DNA of 64,000 nt from Bacteroidales bacterium (GCA_030681475.1 JAUXWT010000057.1:1-64000), one strand, 5' to 3'; shown: positions 44,018 to 51,161, counted from the first letter of the stretch. A program made the numbers and translations. The notes: generated from the letters alone by a model not told the origin.

Positions 44018-45181
44018 TCAGGCTAAAATCCGGTTTTTTTCAGGCGGAATGCGGTGACCAGCAGGTAGAACATGGCAATAAGCAACACAGCCAGCCCGCC
44101 CCATGATATCGGAAACAACCCCCATCAGGGGTGGAATCAGCGCTCCACCGGCAATGCCCATGATCATCAGGCCGGAAATCTCGTTTCCACGCTCTGGTTT
44201 AAGCTGCAAGGCTGCTGAGAAAATAATGGAAAAGACATTCGCCACGGCAAATCCGACAGCGAAAACAAGGACGAGAATAGGCAACAAACCGTGCAGGGGC
44301 AGCATGACAGCCATGCTGATGATGGCCCCGATCATGCTGATAATAAAAAACTTACGTGCTGAATACCTGGCAAGCAGGATCGCCCCGGTGAAAGTCCCGG
44401 TGGTGCGGGCAATAAAATACAAGCTTGTACCAAGCCCGGCCTGATCGAGGGGGATACTGCATCGTTCCATCAGGAATTTTGGAACCGTGATGTTTAACCC
44501 GACATCAATTCCGACCACAGCAAGAATGCCAAGGAAGAGCATCAGGATGGTCCTATCCTTCAGTAAGCCGAAACAGGCAGCAAAGGACGATGTTTTCCCT
44601 TCGGCAGGTACCTCCTCAATGTGGGTGAAGAAGAGCCACAACGTTGAAAGCAAAGTGACCCCGGCAAAGACCGGGAAGAGCATTTTCCAGTCACCCAGAC
44701 TTGCTGCAGCAAAGCCTGCCAGAACAGGGCCAAGGAATGATGCAATTGCCTTGATGAACTGTCCCCAGGTGAGGCTGCTGGTAAGCCGGTTGCCACGCAC
44801 TACATTGGACAATAGCGGGTTAAGAGAGACCTGAAGTATTGTATTGCCGATGCCCAGCAATGCGAAGGCCACCAGTACCATTTCAAACTGATAGGCAACC
44901 AATGGTATCAGCAATGCTAAAAAAGTAATGGCCATGCTCAGGACGACGGTCTTCTTCCGTCCGATCGTATTCATAAGCAGCCCTGTGGGTACAGCAAATA
45001 CGGCAAACCACAAAAACACCATCATGGGCAGCAGGTTTGCAAGGGTATCGCTGAGGGCGAAATCCTGCTTGACGTAGTTTGCAGAGATGCCAACCACATC
45101 AACAAAACCCATGATGAAGAACCCGAACAGGACGGGGAGCAGTTTTGAGAAAGAGGTTTCTTTTTTCATTAATTTTGTCAT
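44018..45181 (-). CDS. MFS transporter, FucP/sugar-permease-like (frameshifted near C-terminus)
   Basis: A 387-residue frame with about eleven to twelve transmembrane helices. RKKTVVLSM and the FLWFAVFAVPTGLLMN block are typical of the FucP-like branch of the major facilitator superfamily. The last 23 residues (GRAGCVAYCHVLPAGH...) are not membrane-like, whereas the neighbouring frame reads GLAVLLIAMFYLLVTAF and then RLKKTG F stop at 44023. A one-base change in the G/C run 44094-44103 therefore appears to shift the frame. It is divergent from arsR with a shared 146-bp control region. Confidence 0.75.
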   Translation of the reverse strand: MTKLMKKETSFSKLLPVLFGFFIMGFVDVVGISANYVKQDFALSDTLANLLPMMVFLWFAVFAVPTGLLMNTIGRKKTVVLSMAITFLALLIPLVAYQFEMVLVAFALLGIGNTILQVSLNPLLSNVVRGNRLTSSLTWGQFIKAIASFLGPVLAGFAAASLGDWKMLFPVFAGVTLLSTLWLFFTHIEEVPAEGKTSSFAACFGLLKDRTILMLFLGILAVVGIDVGLNITVPKFLMERCSIPLDQAGLGTSLYFIARTTGTFTGAILLARYSARKFFIISMIGAIISMAVMLPLHGLLPILVLVFAVGFAVANVFSIIFSAALQLKPERGNEISGLMIMGIAGGALIPPLMGVVSDIMGRAGCVAYCHVLPAGHRIPPEKNRILA

Positions 45182-45260
45182 GTTTACCAGCGCGGCAAAT
45201 ATAATGAAGTTACTTAAATCCTTCTGAGATCAATAATTTTTTAAAAAATATTTAAATATT

Positions 45261-45310
45261 TTTGACGTATTATTACGTTATTGTAAAATACAACGTATAT
45301 TTGCGTCAAA
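45261..45310. promoter_or_regulatory. 50-bp interrupted palindrome, probable ArsR operator
   Basis: TTTGACG-N6-TACGTT-N12-AACGTA-N6-CGTCAAA: both pairs of half-sites match exactly around one centre. It lies between the divergent MFS and arsR genes. The right half contains the -7 box TATATTTG of arsR, so a bound dimer or pair of dimers would block the promoter. ArsR-family repressors bind such palindromes; the match to this regulator is inferred from position. Confidence 0.7.
45296..45303 (+). promoter_or_regulatory. -7 box TATATTTG of the arsR-hgcAB operon
   Basis: A perfect TAnnTTTG match 24 bases before the arsR ATG and inside the 50-bp palindrome. No clear TTG is found 19 bases upstream, as would be expected for a promoter that is weak or needs release from a repressor. 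Confidence 0.6.
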
Positions 45311-45327
45311 TAATATTTGTCTGATTT

Positions 45328-45684
45328 ATGGCGTACGCGAAAACGGAGCTCTTTGATCCAGAATTAAATGACACTGCTGTACTGTTTAAAGCCCTTGCAC
45401 ATCCGGCACGTCTTGCCATTTTAAAATATCTTGCGGAGATAAAAGTTTGTATGACCGGTGATATTTCCGATGAGTTGCCCTTAAGCCGGACGACCATTAA
45501 TCAGCACCTGAAGGAGTTGAAAAATGCAGGGTTGATCCAGGGGACTGTCGATGGGGTCAAGGTTAATTATTGTCTCAATCCGGAAAAGATCGGGGATGTT
45601 GTGAATATGGTCAGTTGTTTTTTCGGTGACATTATGGGAGAAGGGGAGTTCAGATGTGAGGAGGGTGACAGGGTAACAGGGTGA
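45328..45684 (+). CDS. arsR: ArsR/SmtB-family metalloregulator
   Basis: A 118-residue winged-helix protein: FKALAHPARLAILKYL, then the recognition helix LSRTTINQHLKELKNAGLI. Candidate metal-binding cysteines are C41 (KVCMTGD, at the place of the ELCVC site), C82 and C97. The classic CxC pair is missing, so the sensing site is atypical, as in the hgcAB-linked ArsR-like regulators. The last 6-8 residues (EEGDRVTG) are read from the octamer array that begins at 45664. It is first of the operon that contains arsC, arsG-like, hgcA, hgcB and acr3, and probably represses it. Confidence 0.85.
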   Translation: MAYAKTELFDPELNDTAVLFKALAHPARLAILKYLAEIKVCMTGDISDELPLSRTTINQHLKELKNAGLIQGTVDGVKVNYCLNPEKIGDVVNMVSCFFGDIMGEGEFRCEEGDRVTG

Positions 45685-45759
45685 CAGGGTAACAGGGTGA
45701 CAGGGTAACAGGGTGACAGGGTAACAGGTGAACGGGCGGACATGCGGACGGGCGGACAG
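45664..45759. repeat. Octamer array A (GGTGACAG / GGTAACAG)
   Basis: Twelve consecutive octamers: eight perfect alternating GGTGACAG and GGTAACAG units, followed by four degenerate GCGGAC-type units. The array begins inside the 3' end of arsR, and the arsR stop is a TGA inside the third unit. Every one of the eight perfect units contains TGA or TAA on the coding strand. Confidence 0.95.
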
Positions 45760-45804
45760 GGAATTTTGTAAAATTGGAAATGCAAATAGCAAATTGAAAA
45801 GATC

Positions 45805-46245
45805 ATGAATATACTTATACTTTGCACGGGCAACTCGTGCAGGAGCCAGATGGCCGAGGGGTTTTTAAGAGCTTTCGATGCACGACTGGAGGTTTTTTCG
45901 GCCGGAACACATCCGGCGGCGCAGTCCAATCCTAACGCAGTGGCGGTGATGAAAGAGGAAGGTATTGACATCGCCGGAAACAAACCAAAGAATGTCGATA
46001 TTTTTATTTCAGAACCCTTTGATTATGTAATCACGGTTTGTGACGGGGCAAAGGAGGTCTGCCCAGTCTTTACCGGAAATGTTAAAAACCGGCTGCATAT
46101 CGGATTCGATGATCCCGCTGATGCGACAGGAACATTTGAGGAGGTAATTGCTGTATATCGCAGGGTCAGGGATGAAATCAAGGCGGGTTTTTACAGCTTC
46201 TATGTTGATCAAATCAAAGGTGAGGTTGATAAGGGGGTGATGTGA
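45805..46245 (+). CDS. arsC: Arsenate reductase, thioredoxin-coupled (LMW-PTP fold)
   Basis: A 146-residue protein. C7-T-G-N-S-C-R13 is the CX5R phosphate-binding loop, with C12 within it. C79 and C86 (VCDGAKEVCPVF) are the second and third redox cysteines of thioredoxin-coupled arsenate reductases. It reduces arsenate to arsenite, the form exported by ACR3. The stop codon TGA is in the first unit of octamer array B. The gene is second in the operon after arsR. Confidence 0.9.
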   Translation: MNILILCTGNSCRSQMAEGFLRAFDARLEVFSAGTHPAAQSNPNAVAVMKEEGIDIAGNKPKNVDIFISEPFDYVITVCDGAKEVCPVFTGNVKNRLHIGFDDPADATGTFEEVIAVYRRVRDEIKAGFYSFYVDQIKGEVDKGVM

Positions 46246-46329
46246 CAAGGTGACAAGGTGACAAGGTGACAAGGTGACAAGGTGACAAGGTGACAAGGTA
46301 GCGAGGTAGCGAGGTAGCGAGGTAGCGAA
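46242..46329. repeat. Octamer array B (GTGACAAG x7, GTAGCGAG x4)
   Basis: Seven perfect GTGACAAG units followed by three perfect GTAGCGAG units and one GTAGCGAA. The first unit supplies the arsC stop codon. Every unit contains TGA or TAG on the coding strand at the same place in the octamer. Confidence 0.95.
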
Positions 46330-46348
46330 ACAGGGAAAAATAACAATT

Positions 46349-46639
46349 ATGACAGAAAAAAAGACAGACAAATTAAATGGCGATCGTCAAAACGATCAGG
46401 GTGATTGCGGTTGTGAAGGCAACTGTTGTCCGCCGAAAAGAAACAACACTCTTGCAAAGATAATTTTTGGGATAATCCTTTTATCTGCGATTGGAATCAT
46501 TGCAGTAAAGCTGTACGTTAAACCTGCCCATACGACAAACAAAGAGGCATGTTGCCCCCCGGGATCTTCCGGGGAGTGCGATACCACAATGACGACAACC
46601 TGCGATACGGCAAAAAGTTCATCCTGTTGTCCTAAATGA
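46349..46639 (+). CDS. Cys-rich single-span membrane protein
   Basis: A 96-residue protein with one membrane helix (about 35-57). The N-terminal soluble side carries C20, C22, C26 and C27 (CGCEGNCCPP). The C-terminal side carries C68, C69 (CCPP), C77, C85, C93 and C94 (CCPK). Ten cysteines in paired clusters on both sides of a helix suggest soft-metal or metalloid binding. I know no family for it. The gene is between arsC and the arsG-like permease gene, whose ATG follows 7 bases after its stop, so a role in delivering arsenic or mercury to the permease or to HgcAB is plausible but unproven. Confidence 0.75.
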   Translation: MTEKKTDKLNGDRQNDQGDCGCEGNCCPPKRNNTLAKIIFGIILLSAIGIIAVKLYVKPAHTTNKEACCPPGSSGECDTTMTTTCDTAKSSSCCPK

Positions 46640-46646
46640 GAGCCAG

Positions 46647-47348
46647 ATGGATACATGGATAAATCAGGTATTAAGCAGTGACCATGCAGCCATTTCGGTA
46701 CTGATCGCCCTGTTTCTGCTGGGGTTGATCAGTGTTGTTACATGCGGATGTAATTTCGCAGTGATCGGAGTGGTTGCAGGTTATACAGGAGCAAGCGCTT
46801 CACCCTCAAATAGCAAAACCGTATTCCTGAGGGGATTTTCCTTCCTTGTTGGGACGGTTATTTCAATGGCTGTAATCGGGTTGCTGTTCGGATATGCAGG
46901 AAAGTTTGTCAGCAATTCTCTGGGAAATTACTGGAAAATAGCAGCAGGGTTGATTGCCATTATTTTCGGACTATATTCCATGGATCTGATCCCCTTTAAA
47001 TTGCCGGGTTTGACAATCAAACCAGTTAATTCAGGGCAAAACATTTTTTCAGCTATCATTTTTGGCCTGACCGTCGGAGGGTTGTCCACTGCGTTAAATT
47101 CATGCTGTAACCCGATATTTCCGGTCGTTCTGGCTACATCGTTCGTAAAGGGAAGCGCCATCTGGGGCTTGACGATGCTTACTTCATTTGCCCTCGGGTA
47201 TGGAATTCCGCTTGCAGCCATGATGGTAGGGTTCAGCCTGGGCCTGGGGAAGATTTCAAAGACATTGTCTGTTATCGGCGCCATTGCAAAATATGCCGGA
47301 GGAATTGCACTGGTTGCCCTGGGGTTTTATTTCCTTTTAACCATATAG
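46647..47348 (+). CDS. ArsG-like / DsbD-CcdA-type membrane permease
   Basis: A 233-residue protein with about six to seven membrane helices. The cysteine motif TCGCNFAVIG in the first helix and NSCCNPIFPVVLA in the middle helix correspond to the paired cysteines of the CcdA/DsbD transmembrane domain. Related proteins encoded in arsenic loci are called ArsG and have been linked to efflux of aromatic arsenicals. The gene stands 7 bases upstream of hgcA. It may move reduced arsenicals, or pass electrons or thiols across the membrane; either could serve the HgcAB pair. Confidence 0.75.
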   Translation: MDTWINQVLSSDHAAISVLIALFLLGLISVVTCGCNFAVIGVVAGYTGASASPSNSKTVFLRGFSFLVGTVISMAVIGLLFGYAGKFVSNSLGNYWKIAAGLIAIIFGLYSMDLIPFKLPGLTIKPVNSGQNIFSAIIFGLTVGGLSTALNSCCNPIFPVVLATSFVKGSAIWGLTMLTSFALGYGIPLAAMMVGFSLGLGKISKTLSVIGAIAKYAGGIALVALGFYFLLTI

Positions 47349-47354
47349 CACCAA

Positions 47355-48392
47355 ATGGCTGAAAAATTTATTACCGGTTATCTTGATTCAGATGAGGGCA
47401 AAGTTCCACAGATCTCCACAGCATGGAGCAATCATGATCGCTGGAGTACGATCAAGGTGAGGTGGTCGGTCGGGAGAATGAACTACAGGATTCAGCCCGG
47501 ACTCTATGCTGTTGGAATCCCGGACAGGAATTCCCACATTTTTGTAACAGGAAACTATAAACTCAGCTTCGACCATCTCAGGCGGGCGCTGACCGGTACG
47601 CACTCATGGATACTGGTCATCGATACCAAGGGGATCAATGTATGGTGTGCGGCCGGAAAAGGTACTTTTGGCACAAAGGAGTTAGTGCGTCGTATCCGGA
47701 TACATCATGTCGCCCAATTGGTTGACCACCGGAAAATCATTTTACCTCAACTCAGCGCAACCGGTGTGGCGGCACATGAGGTGAAACGAATGACCGGGTT
47801 TTCCATCATATATGGACCGGTCAGGGCAAACGATATCAAGGCATTTCTTGAAGCCGGTCTAAAGGCCAGCGATTCCATGCGACGAATTTCATTCCCCATC
47901 GTTGAACGGTTGAAGGTAATCCCGGTCGATGTTTTTTACGGAAAATATTACATGCTGGTTATCCCGGCGGTCTTTCTTTTGCTATCGGGGTTCACCCCTA
48001 GCGGGTTTTCGGTTGACCAAACATTAAATACGGGGTGGAAGAGTTCAGTAAACCTGTTTGCCGGTTATTTGTCAGGGTGTGTCCTGGTCCCGGTGTTGTT
48101 ACCCTGGATCCCTTTTCGAAGTTTTTCGATGAAAGGATTAGTAATTGGCTGGCTTGTTGCTGGTCTCCTTGCCATATCAGGCACCATGGGCGCGGGTATC
48201 GTCGAGGTAGTCTCATGGTTCCTGATGATGGGAGGATTATCGTCGTTCATGGCCATGAATTTCACAGGGTCCTCCACCTTTACTTCGCTTTCGGGGGTTC
48301 AAAAGGAGATGAAAAAAGCGTTACCGGTTCAAATTACAATGGTATCATTGGGTGTTGCCGGTTGGATTATTACCAGATTTCTTGAACAATGA
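47355..48392 (+). CDS. hgcA: HgcA, corrinoid protein of mercury methylation
   Basis: A 345-residue protein. The corrinoid-binding domain (about 45-180) carries N95-V-W-C-A-A-G-K102, the signature cap-helix motif of HgcA; C98 is the proposed cobalt ligand. The C-terminal 150 residues hold five membrane helices, as in known HgcA. HgcA transfers a methyl group to Hg(II) to give methylmercury, and methylated corrinoid is regenerated through the folate/Wood-Ljungdahl pathway. Its stop overlaps the hgcB ATG (ATGA), the usual arrangement. It is carried in an arsenic operon, 7 bases after the arsG-like gene. Confidence 0.95.
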   Translation: MAEKFITGYLDSDEGKVPQISTAWSNHDRWSTIKVRWSVGRMNYRIQPGLYAVGIPDRNSHIFVTGNYKLSFDHLRRALTGTHSWILVIDTKGINVWCAAGKGTFGTKELVRRIRIHHVAQLVDHRKIILPQLSATGVAAHEVKRMTGFSIIYGPVRANDIKAFLEAGLKASDSMRRISFPIVERLKVIPVDVFYGKYYMLVIPAVFLLLSGFTPSGFSVDQTLNTGWKSSVNLFAGYLSGCVLVPVLLPWIPFRSFSMKGLVIGWLVAGLLAISGTMGAGIVEVVSWFLMMGGLSSFMAMNFTGSSTFTSLSGVQKEMKKALPVQITMVSLGVAGWIITRFLEQ

Positions 48393-48685
48393 GAGAATTG
48401 ACTTACCTGCCTGGCGTTGTTACGCTGTTGCTTGATGTTGAAAAGTGCAACGGTTGCCGGATGTGTCTGATGGTTTGCCCGCATGCCGTTTTTGTGATGG
48501 AGAACAAAAGAGCTGTTATCCGCCACAAGGATTTTTGCATGGAGTGCGGCGCATGCGCAAAAAATTGCCCGGAAGGAGCCATCACTGTACAATCAGGCGT
48601 TGGGTGTGCCTCCGGAATCATCAATGGGTTGCTGCGCAGAACGGAGCCGAGTTGTGATTGTGATTCCGATGGAGGTTGTTGCTGA
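48389..48685 (+). CDS. hgcB: HgcB, 2[4Fe-4S] ferredoxin of mercury methylation
   Basis: A 98-residue protein. Two [4Fe-4S] motifs are seen: C20-x2-C23-x2-C26-x3-C30 (KCNGCRMCLMVCPH) and C50-x2-C53-x2-C56-x3-C60 (CMECGACAKNCPE). C73 (SGVGCASGI) and the terminal pair C97-C98, with C89 and C91 nearby, match the extra cysteines of HgcB that are thought to bind Hg(II) and reduce the corrinoid. The gene overlaps hgcA by 4 bases. Its stop codon lies at the start of octamer array C. Confidence 0.95.
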   Translation: MRELTYLPGVVTLLLDVEKCNGCRMCLMVCPHAVFVMENKRAVIRHKDFCMECGACAKNCPEGAITVQSGVGCASGIINGLLRRTEPSCDCDSDGGCC

Positions 48686-48747
48686 TTTGATGATTTGATG
48701 ATTTGATGATTTGATGATTTGATGATTTGATGATTTGATGATTTGAT
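48684..48747. repeat. Octamer array C (GATTTGAT x8)
   Basis: Eight perfect tandem GATTTGAT units. The hgcB stop TGA (48683-48685) covers the first base pair of the array. TGA occurs in each unit, and also across each unit junction, on the coding strand. The array ends 3 bases before the ATG of the four-helix-bundle gene. Confidence 0.95.
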
Positions 48748-48750
48748 AAA

Positions 48751-49110
48751 ATGAAGGTTATGAGAAATGACAGGGAGAATCTTATTGTAAAATTATCGCT
48801 TGAATTTGCGCTTGAGATTATTAAGTTTTCAGAATTGCTTGAAGAAAAAAAGAAGTATGTTGTCGCCAGGCAAATATTAAAGTCAGGTACATCGATTGGT
48901 GCAAATGTCAGGGAGGCACAGAATGCAGAAAGTAAAATTGATTTTATCCATAAAATGAAAATCGCCGCAAAAGAGGCTGATGAAACTGAATACTGGTTGA
49001 TTCTCTGCGAAATGTCAAAAAACTATCCATTTAACAAGGACTTAAAAGCAAATCTTCAATCAATAATCAAAATAATATCAAAAATAATCAGCACCTCCAA
49101 ATCAGGTTAA
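48751..49110 (+). CDS. Four-helix-bundle protein (23S rRNA intervening-sequence type)
   Basis: A 119-residue all-helical protein. [22 protein letters not shown], split by the turn before [20 protein letters not shown] and [21 protein letters not shown], gives the standard blocks of the family known from 23S rRNA intervening sequences. Such genes are scattered through Bacteroidota genomes; the function is unknown. Related bundles act as accessory proteins (Avd) in diversity-generating retroelements, but no reverse transcriptase lies here. It is inserted between hgcB and acr3 and is flanked by repeat arrays C and D. Confidence 0.85.
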   Translation: MKVMRNDRENLIVKLSLEFALEIIKFSELLEEKKKYVVARQILKSGTSIGANVREAQNAESKIDFIHKMKIAAKEADETEYWLILCEMSKNYPFNKDLKANLQSIIKIISKIISTSKSG

Positions 49111-49120
49111 TCCTTGCCTA

Positions 49121-49152
49121 ATCTTCAAATCTCCAAATTTTCAAATCAATTC
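49121..49152. repeat. Degenerate octamer tract D
   Basis: ATCTTCAA, ATCTCCAA, ATTTTCAA and ATCAATTC in tandem. On the minus strand these read TTGAAGAT, TTGGAGAT and TTGAAAAT, two of which also occur in tract E after the thymidine kinase gene on the other strand. This is the only tract in which the stop-bearing orientation points against the genes. Confidence 0.75.
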
Positions 49153-49153
49153 T

Positions 49154-50206
49154 ATGAAAACCCGATTAAAGTTTCTCGACCGTTATCTGACTTTATGGAT
49201 ATTTCTCGCCATGGCCATCGGCGTATTCTGGGGTTGGTTATTTCCCGGTATTGCCGGGTTCTGGAATGCCCTGTCGTCGGGAACAACGAATATTCCCATC
49301 GCCATCGGGCTTATCGTGATGATGTACCCGCCATTGGCCAAAGTAAAATACGAGGAGTTGGGTGATGTGTTTAAAAACACCAAAATTCTGGGATTATCAC
49401 TGGTTCAGAACTGGCTCATCGGTCCGGTACTGATGTTCCTGCTGGCAATAATTTTCCTGCAGTTCAATATCGATTACATGTACGGATTGATTCTTATCGG
49501 TCTGGCGAGATGTATCGCCATGGTAATTGTGTGGAACGAACTCGCAAAAGGGGACACAGAGTATTGTGCCGGGCTGGTTGCCTTCAATTCCATCTTCCAG
49601 GTACTCCTTTTTTCGGTTTACGCTTATCTTTTTATCGCGGTATTTCCGGCCTGGTTCGGGCTGCCTACCAACAGCGCCGTGGAGGCGATCACCATTAAAC
49701 AGATCGCTGAAAGCGTTTTTATCTACCTGGGGATCCCTTTCCTGGCTGGATTTCTGACACGATTTATCCTCATTCGTGTCAAGAGCAAGGTTTGGTACCA
49801 CACGAAATTTGTTCCCAAAATCAGTCCGCTAACCTTGATTGCCCTTTTGTTTACGATCCTGGTGATGTTTTCGCTGAAGGGTGAGTATATCGTAAAAATC
49901 CCGTTTGATGTTGTAAGGATCGCTATCCCGCTTACGATCTATTTTCTGATCATGTTCATGCTTTCATTCTATATGAGTAAGAAGGCCGGTGCGACTTATG
50001 AACAATCGGCTACTCTGTCGTTTACGGCGGCCAGCAACAATTTCGAATTGGCAATCGCAGTTGCAATCGCAGTTTTCGGCATCGACTCCGGTGAGGCCTT
50101 TGCAGCAGTGATCGGGCCGCTGGTCGAAGTTCCTGTTCTTATATCTCTGGTGAGCGTTGCATTCTGGTTAAAGAAAAAATGGTGGAAAGGAGATCCTTCC
50201 ATTTGA
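49154..50206 (+). CDS. acr3: ACR3-family arsenite efflux transporter
   Basis: A 350-residue protein with ten membrane helices. [18 protein letters not shown] at the N-terminus, then [19 protein letters not shown] with C120, the cysteine essential in ACR3 proteins, and [15 protein letters not shown] in the ninth helix are family hallmarks. It exports arsenite, driven by the proton gradient. It completes the detoxification pathway begun by arsC. It is last in the operon and ends 7 bases from a convergent gene. Confidence 0.9.
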   Translation: MKTRLKFLDRYLTLWIFLAMAIGVFWGWLFPGIAGFWNALSSGTTNIPIAIGLIVMMYPPLAKVKYEELGDVFKNTKILGLSLVQNWLIGPVLMFLLAIIFLQFNIDYMYGLILIGLARCIAMVIVWNELAKGDTEYCAGLVAFNSIFQVLLFSVYAYLFIAVFPAWFGLPTNSAVEAITIKQIAESVFIYLGIPFLAGFLTRFILIRVKSKVWYHTKFVPKISPLTLIALLFTILVMFSLKGEYIVKIPFDVVRIAIPLTIYFLIMFMLSFYMSKKAGATYEQSATLSFTAASNNFELAIAVAIAVFGIDSGEAFAAVIGPLVEVPVLISLVSVAFWLKKKWWKGDPSI

Positions 50207-50213
50207 TTTTTTC

Positions 50214-51161
50214 CTATTCCTCTGATGAACTTGTATGGATTAAAATGCGGAGGTAAAGTCCGAAGGAGGGTTTGGAATCCGGGTAACCTTCGAGATTAAC
50301 AGGGTAATAGTGTGCAAAAAAACCGGGTTCAATACCGAAATTATCGTTCAATGGAATTCCTGCCCCGACACCCAAATAGCCACCAAGCCCGAAAGCGTTC
50401 TGGTTGACAGTAAGGGTTTGCTGGTTGATCCCTTGCTGAAATCCCTGGCTGCCATAAATGTTTACCAGGTTGAACTCTTTTCCTTCCACTACGAAGATCG
50501 TTTTCCTCACCTGGGTGTAACACATGGTCGCACCACCCTGGATGAATAGGTTTATCCGCGATTTCAGTGGAAATGACCGCTGGTATCCAAGGTCGATCAT
50601 AACCCGTCCTTCCTTTCCGATGACCTGTTCAAAACGATAATCCGGATATGTTTGGGGGCCAAGAGGATTGTAGACAAGCAGGGTCACTGCATCCGCGGCC
50701 CTTAATTGGGCATAGTTCGCCTGCAGGAAAATGGCATTCTTACGGTTAAAATTAACCCTTAAAAACAATCCGCCGGAGAAGGCCACATTGTAATGCATAT
50801 TCGTGGGATAGCCGTCAACAGTAAGTTGAGTGATTGTGTCAGTCTCGCCAATACCCAGGGCCTGCCTGATGTCCCTCCTGTAATATGCATTTTTAAAAAT
50901 ATCTTCAATGCTGTTGACATTGTCGGGTGTTCCATTGTAAAAATTGGCGGAATACTTGTTGGCGAAATAGGCGCCAAAATTAATGCCGTACTCAAATTTT
51001 CGCAACGGAAAGGGATTCTCGTCCTCCTCTTCCTCATCCTTCAGACCATGCTTCTGGGTCTTGTCTTTTTCCTTTTGTTTGGAAGTTGATATTTTCTCCT
51101 GGCCAGTTACAGGCAGTGACAAGATGAAAAATGCGATTATAATGATCAGTATGGTTCTCAA
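50214..51161 (-). CDS. Outer-membrane beta-barrel-like protein
   Basis: A 315-residue protein with a signal peptide (ILIIIIAFFILSLPVTGQ), a 30-residue Lys/Glu-rich linker and alternating amphipathic strands with aromatic ends (FEYGINFGAYFANKY, MIDLGYQRSF, FGLGGYLGVGAGIPL, FGLYLRILIHT). This is typical of the PorT-like outer-membrane proteins of Bacteroidota. It is not co-transcribed with the operon opposite. No specific function can be assigned. Confidence 0.7.
   Translation of the reverse strand: MRTILIIIIAFFILSLPVTGQEKISTSKQKEKDKTQKHGLKDEEEEDENPFPLRKFEYGINFGAYFANKYSANFYNGTPDNVNSIEDIFKNAYYRRDIRQALGIGETDTITQLTVDGYPTNMHYNVAFSGGLFLRVNFNRKNAIFLQANYAQLRAADAVTLLVYNPLGPQTYPDYRFEQVIGKEGRVMIDLGYQRSFPLKSRINLFIQGGATMCYTQVRKTIFVVEGKEFNLVNIYGSQGFQQGINQQTLTVNQNAFGLGGYLGVGAGIPLNDNFGIEPGFFAHYYPVNLEGYPDSKPSFGLYLRILIHTSSSEE

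Noticed and set aside
45481..46371. Minus-strand frames with repeated LSPCHPVTL and similar peptides
   Set aside because: They are translations of octamer arrays A and B on the non-coding strand. The peptide repeats follow from an 8-base period read through three frames.
45664..48747. CRISPR array
   Set aside because: The units are 7-8 bases with no spacers, and no cas genes are in the window.
48751..49110. Avd accessory gene of a diversity-generating retroelement
   Set aside because: No reverse transcriptase, template repeat or variable repeat was found nearby; only the generic four-helix-bundle similarity remains.
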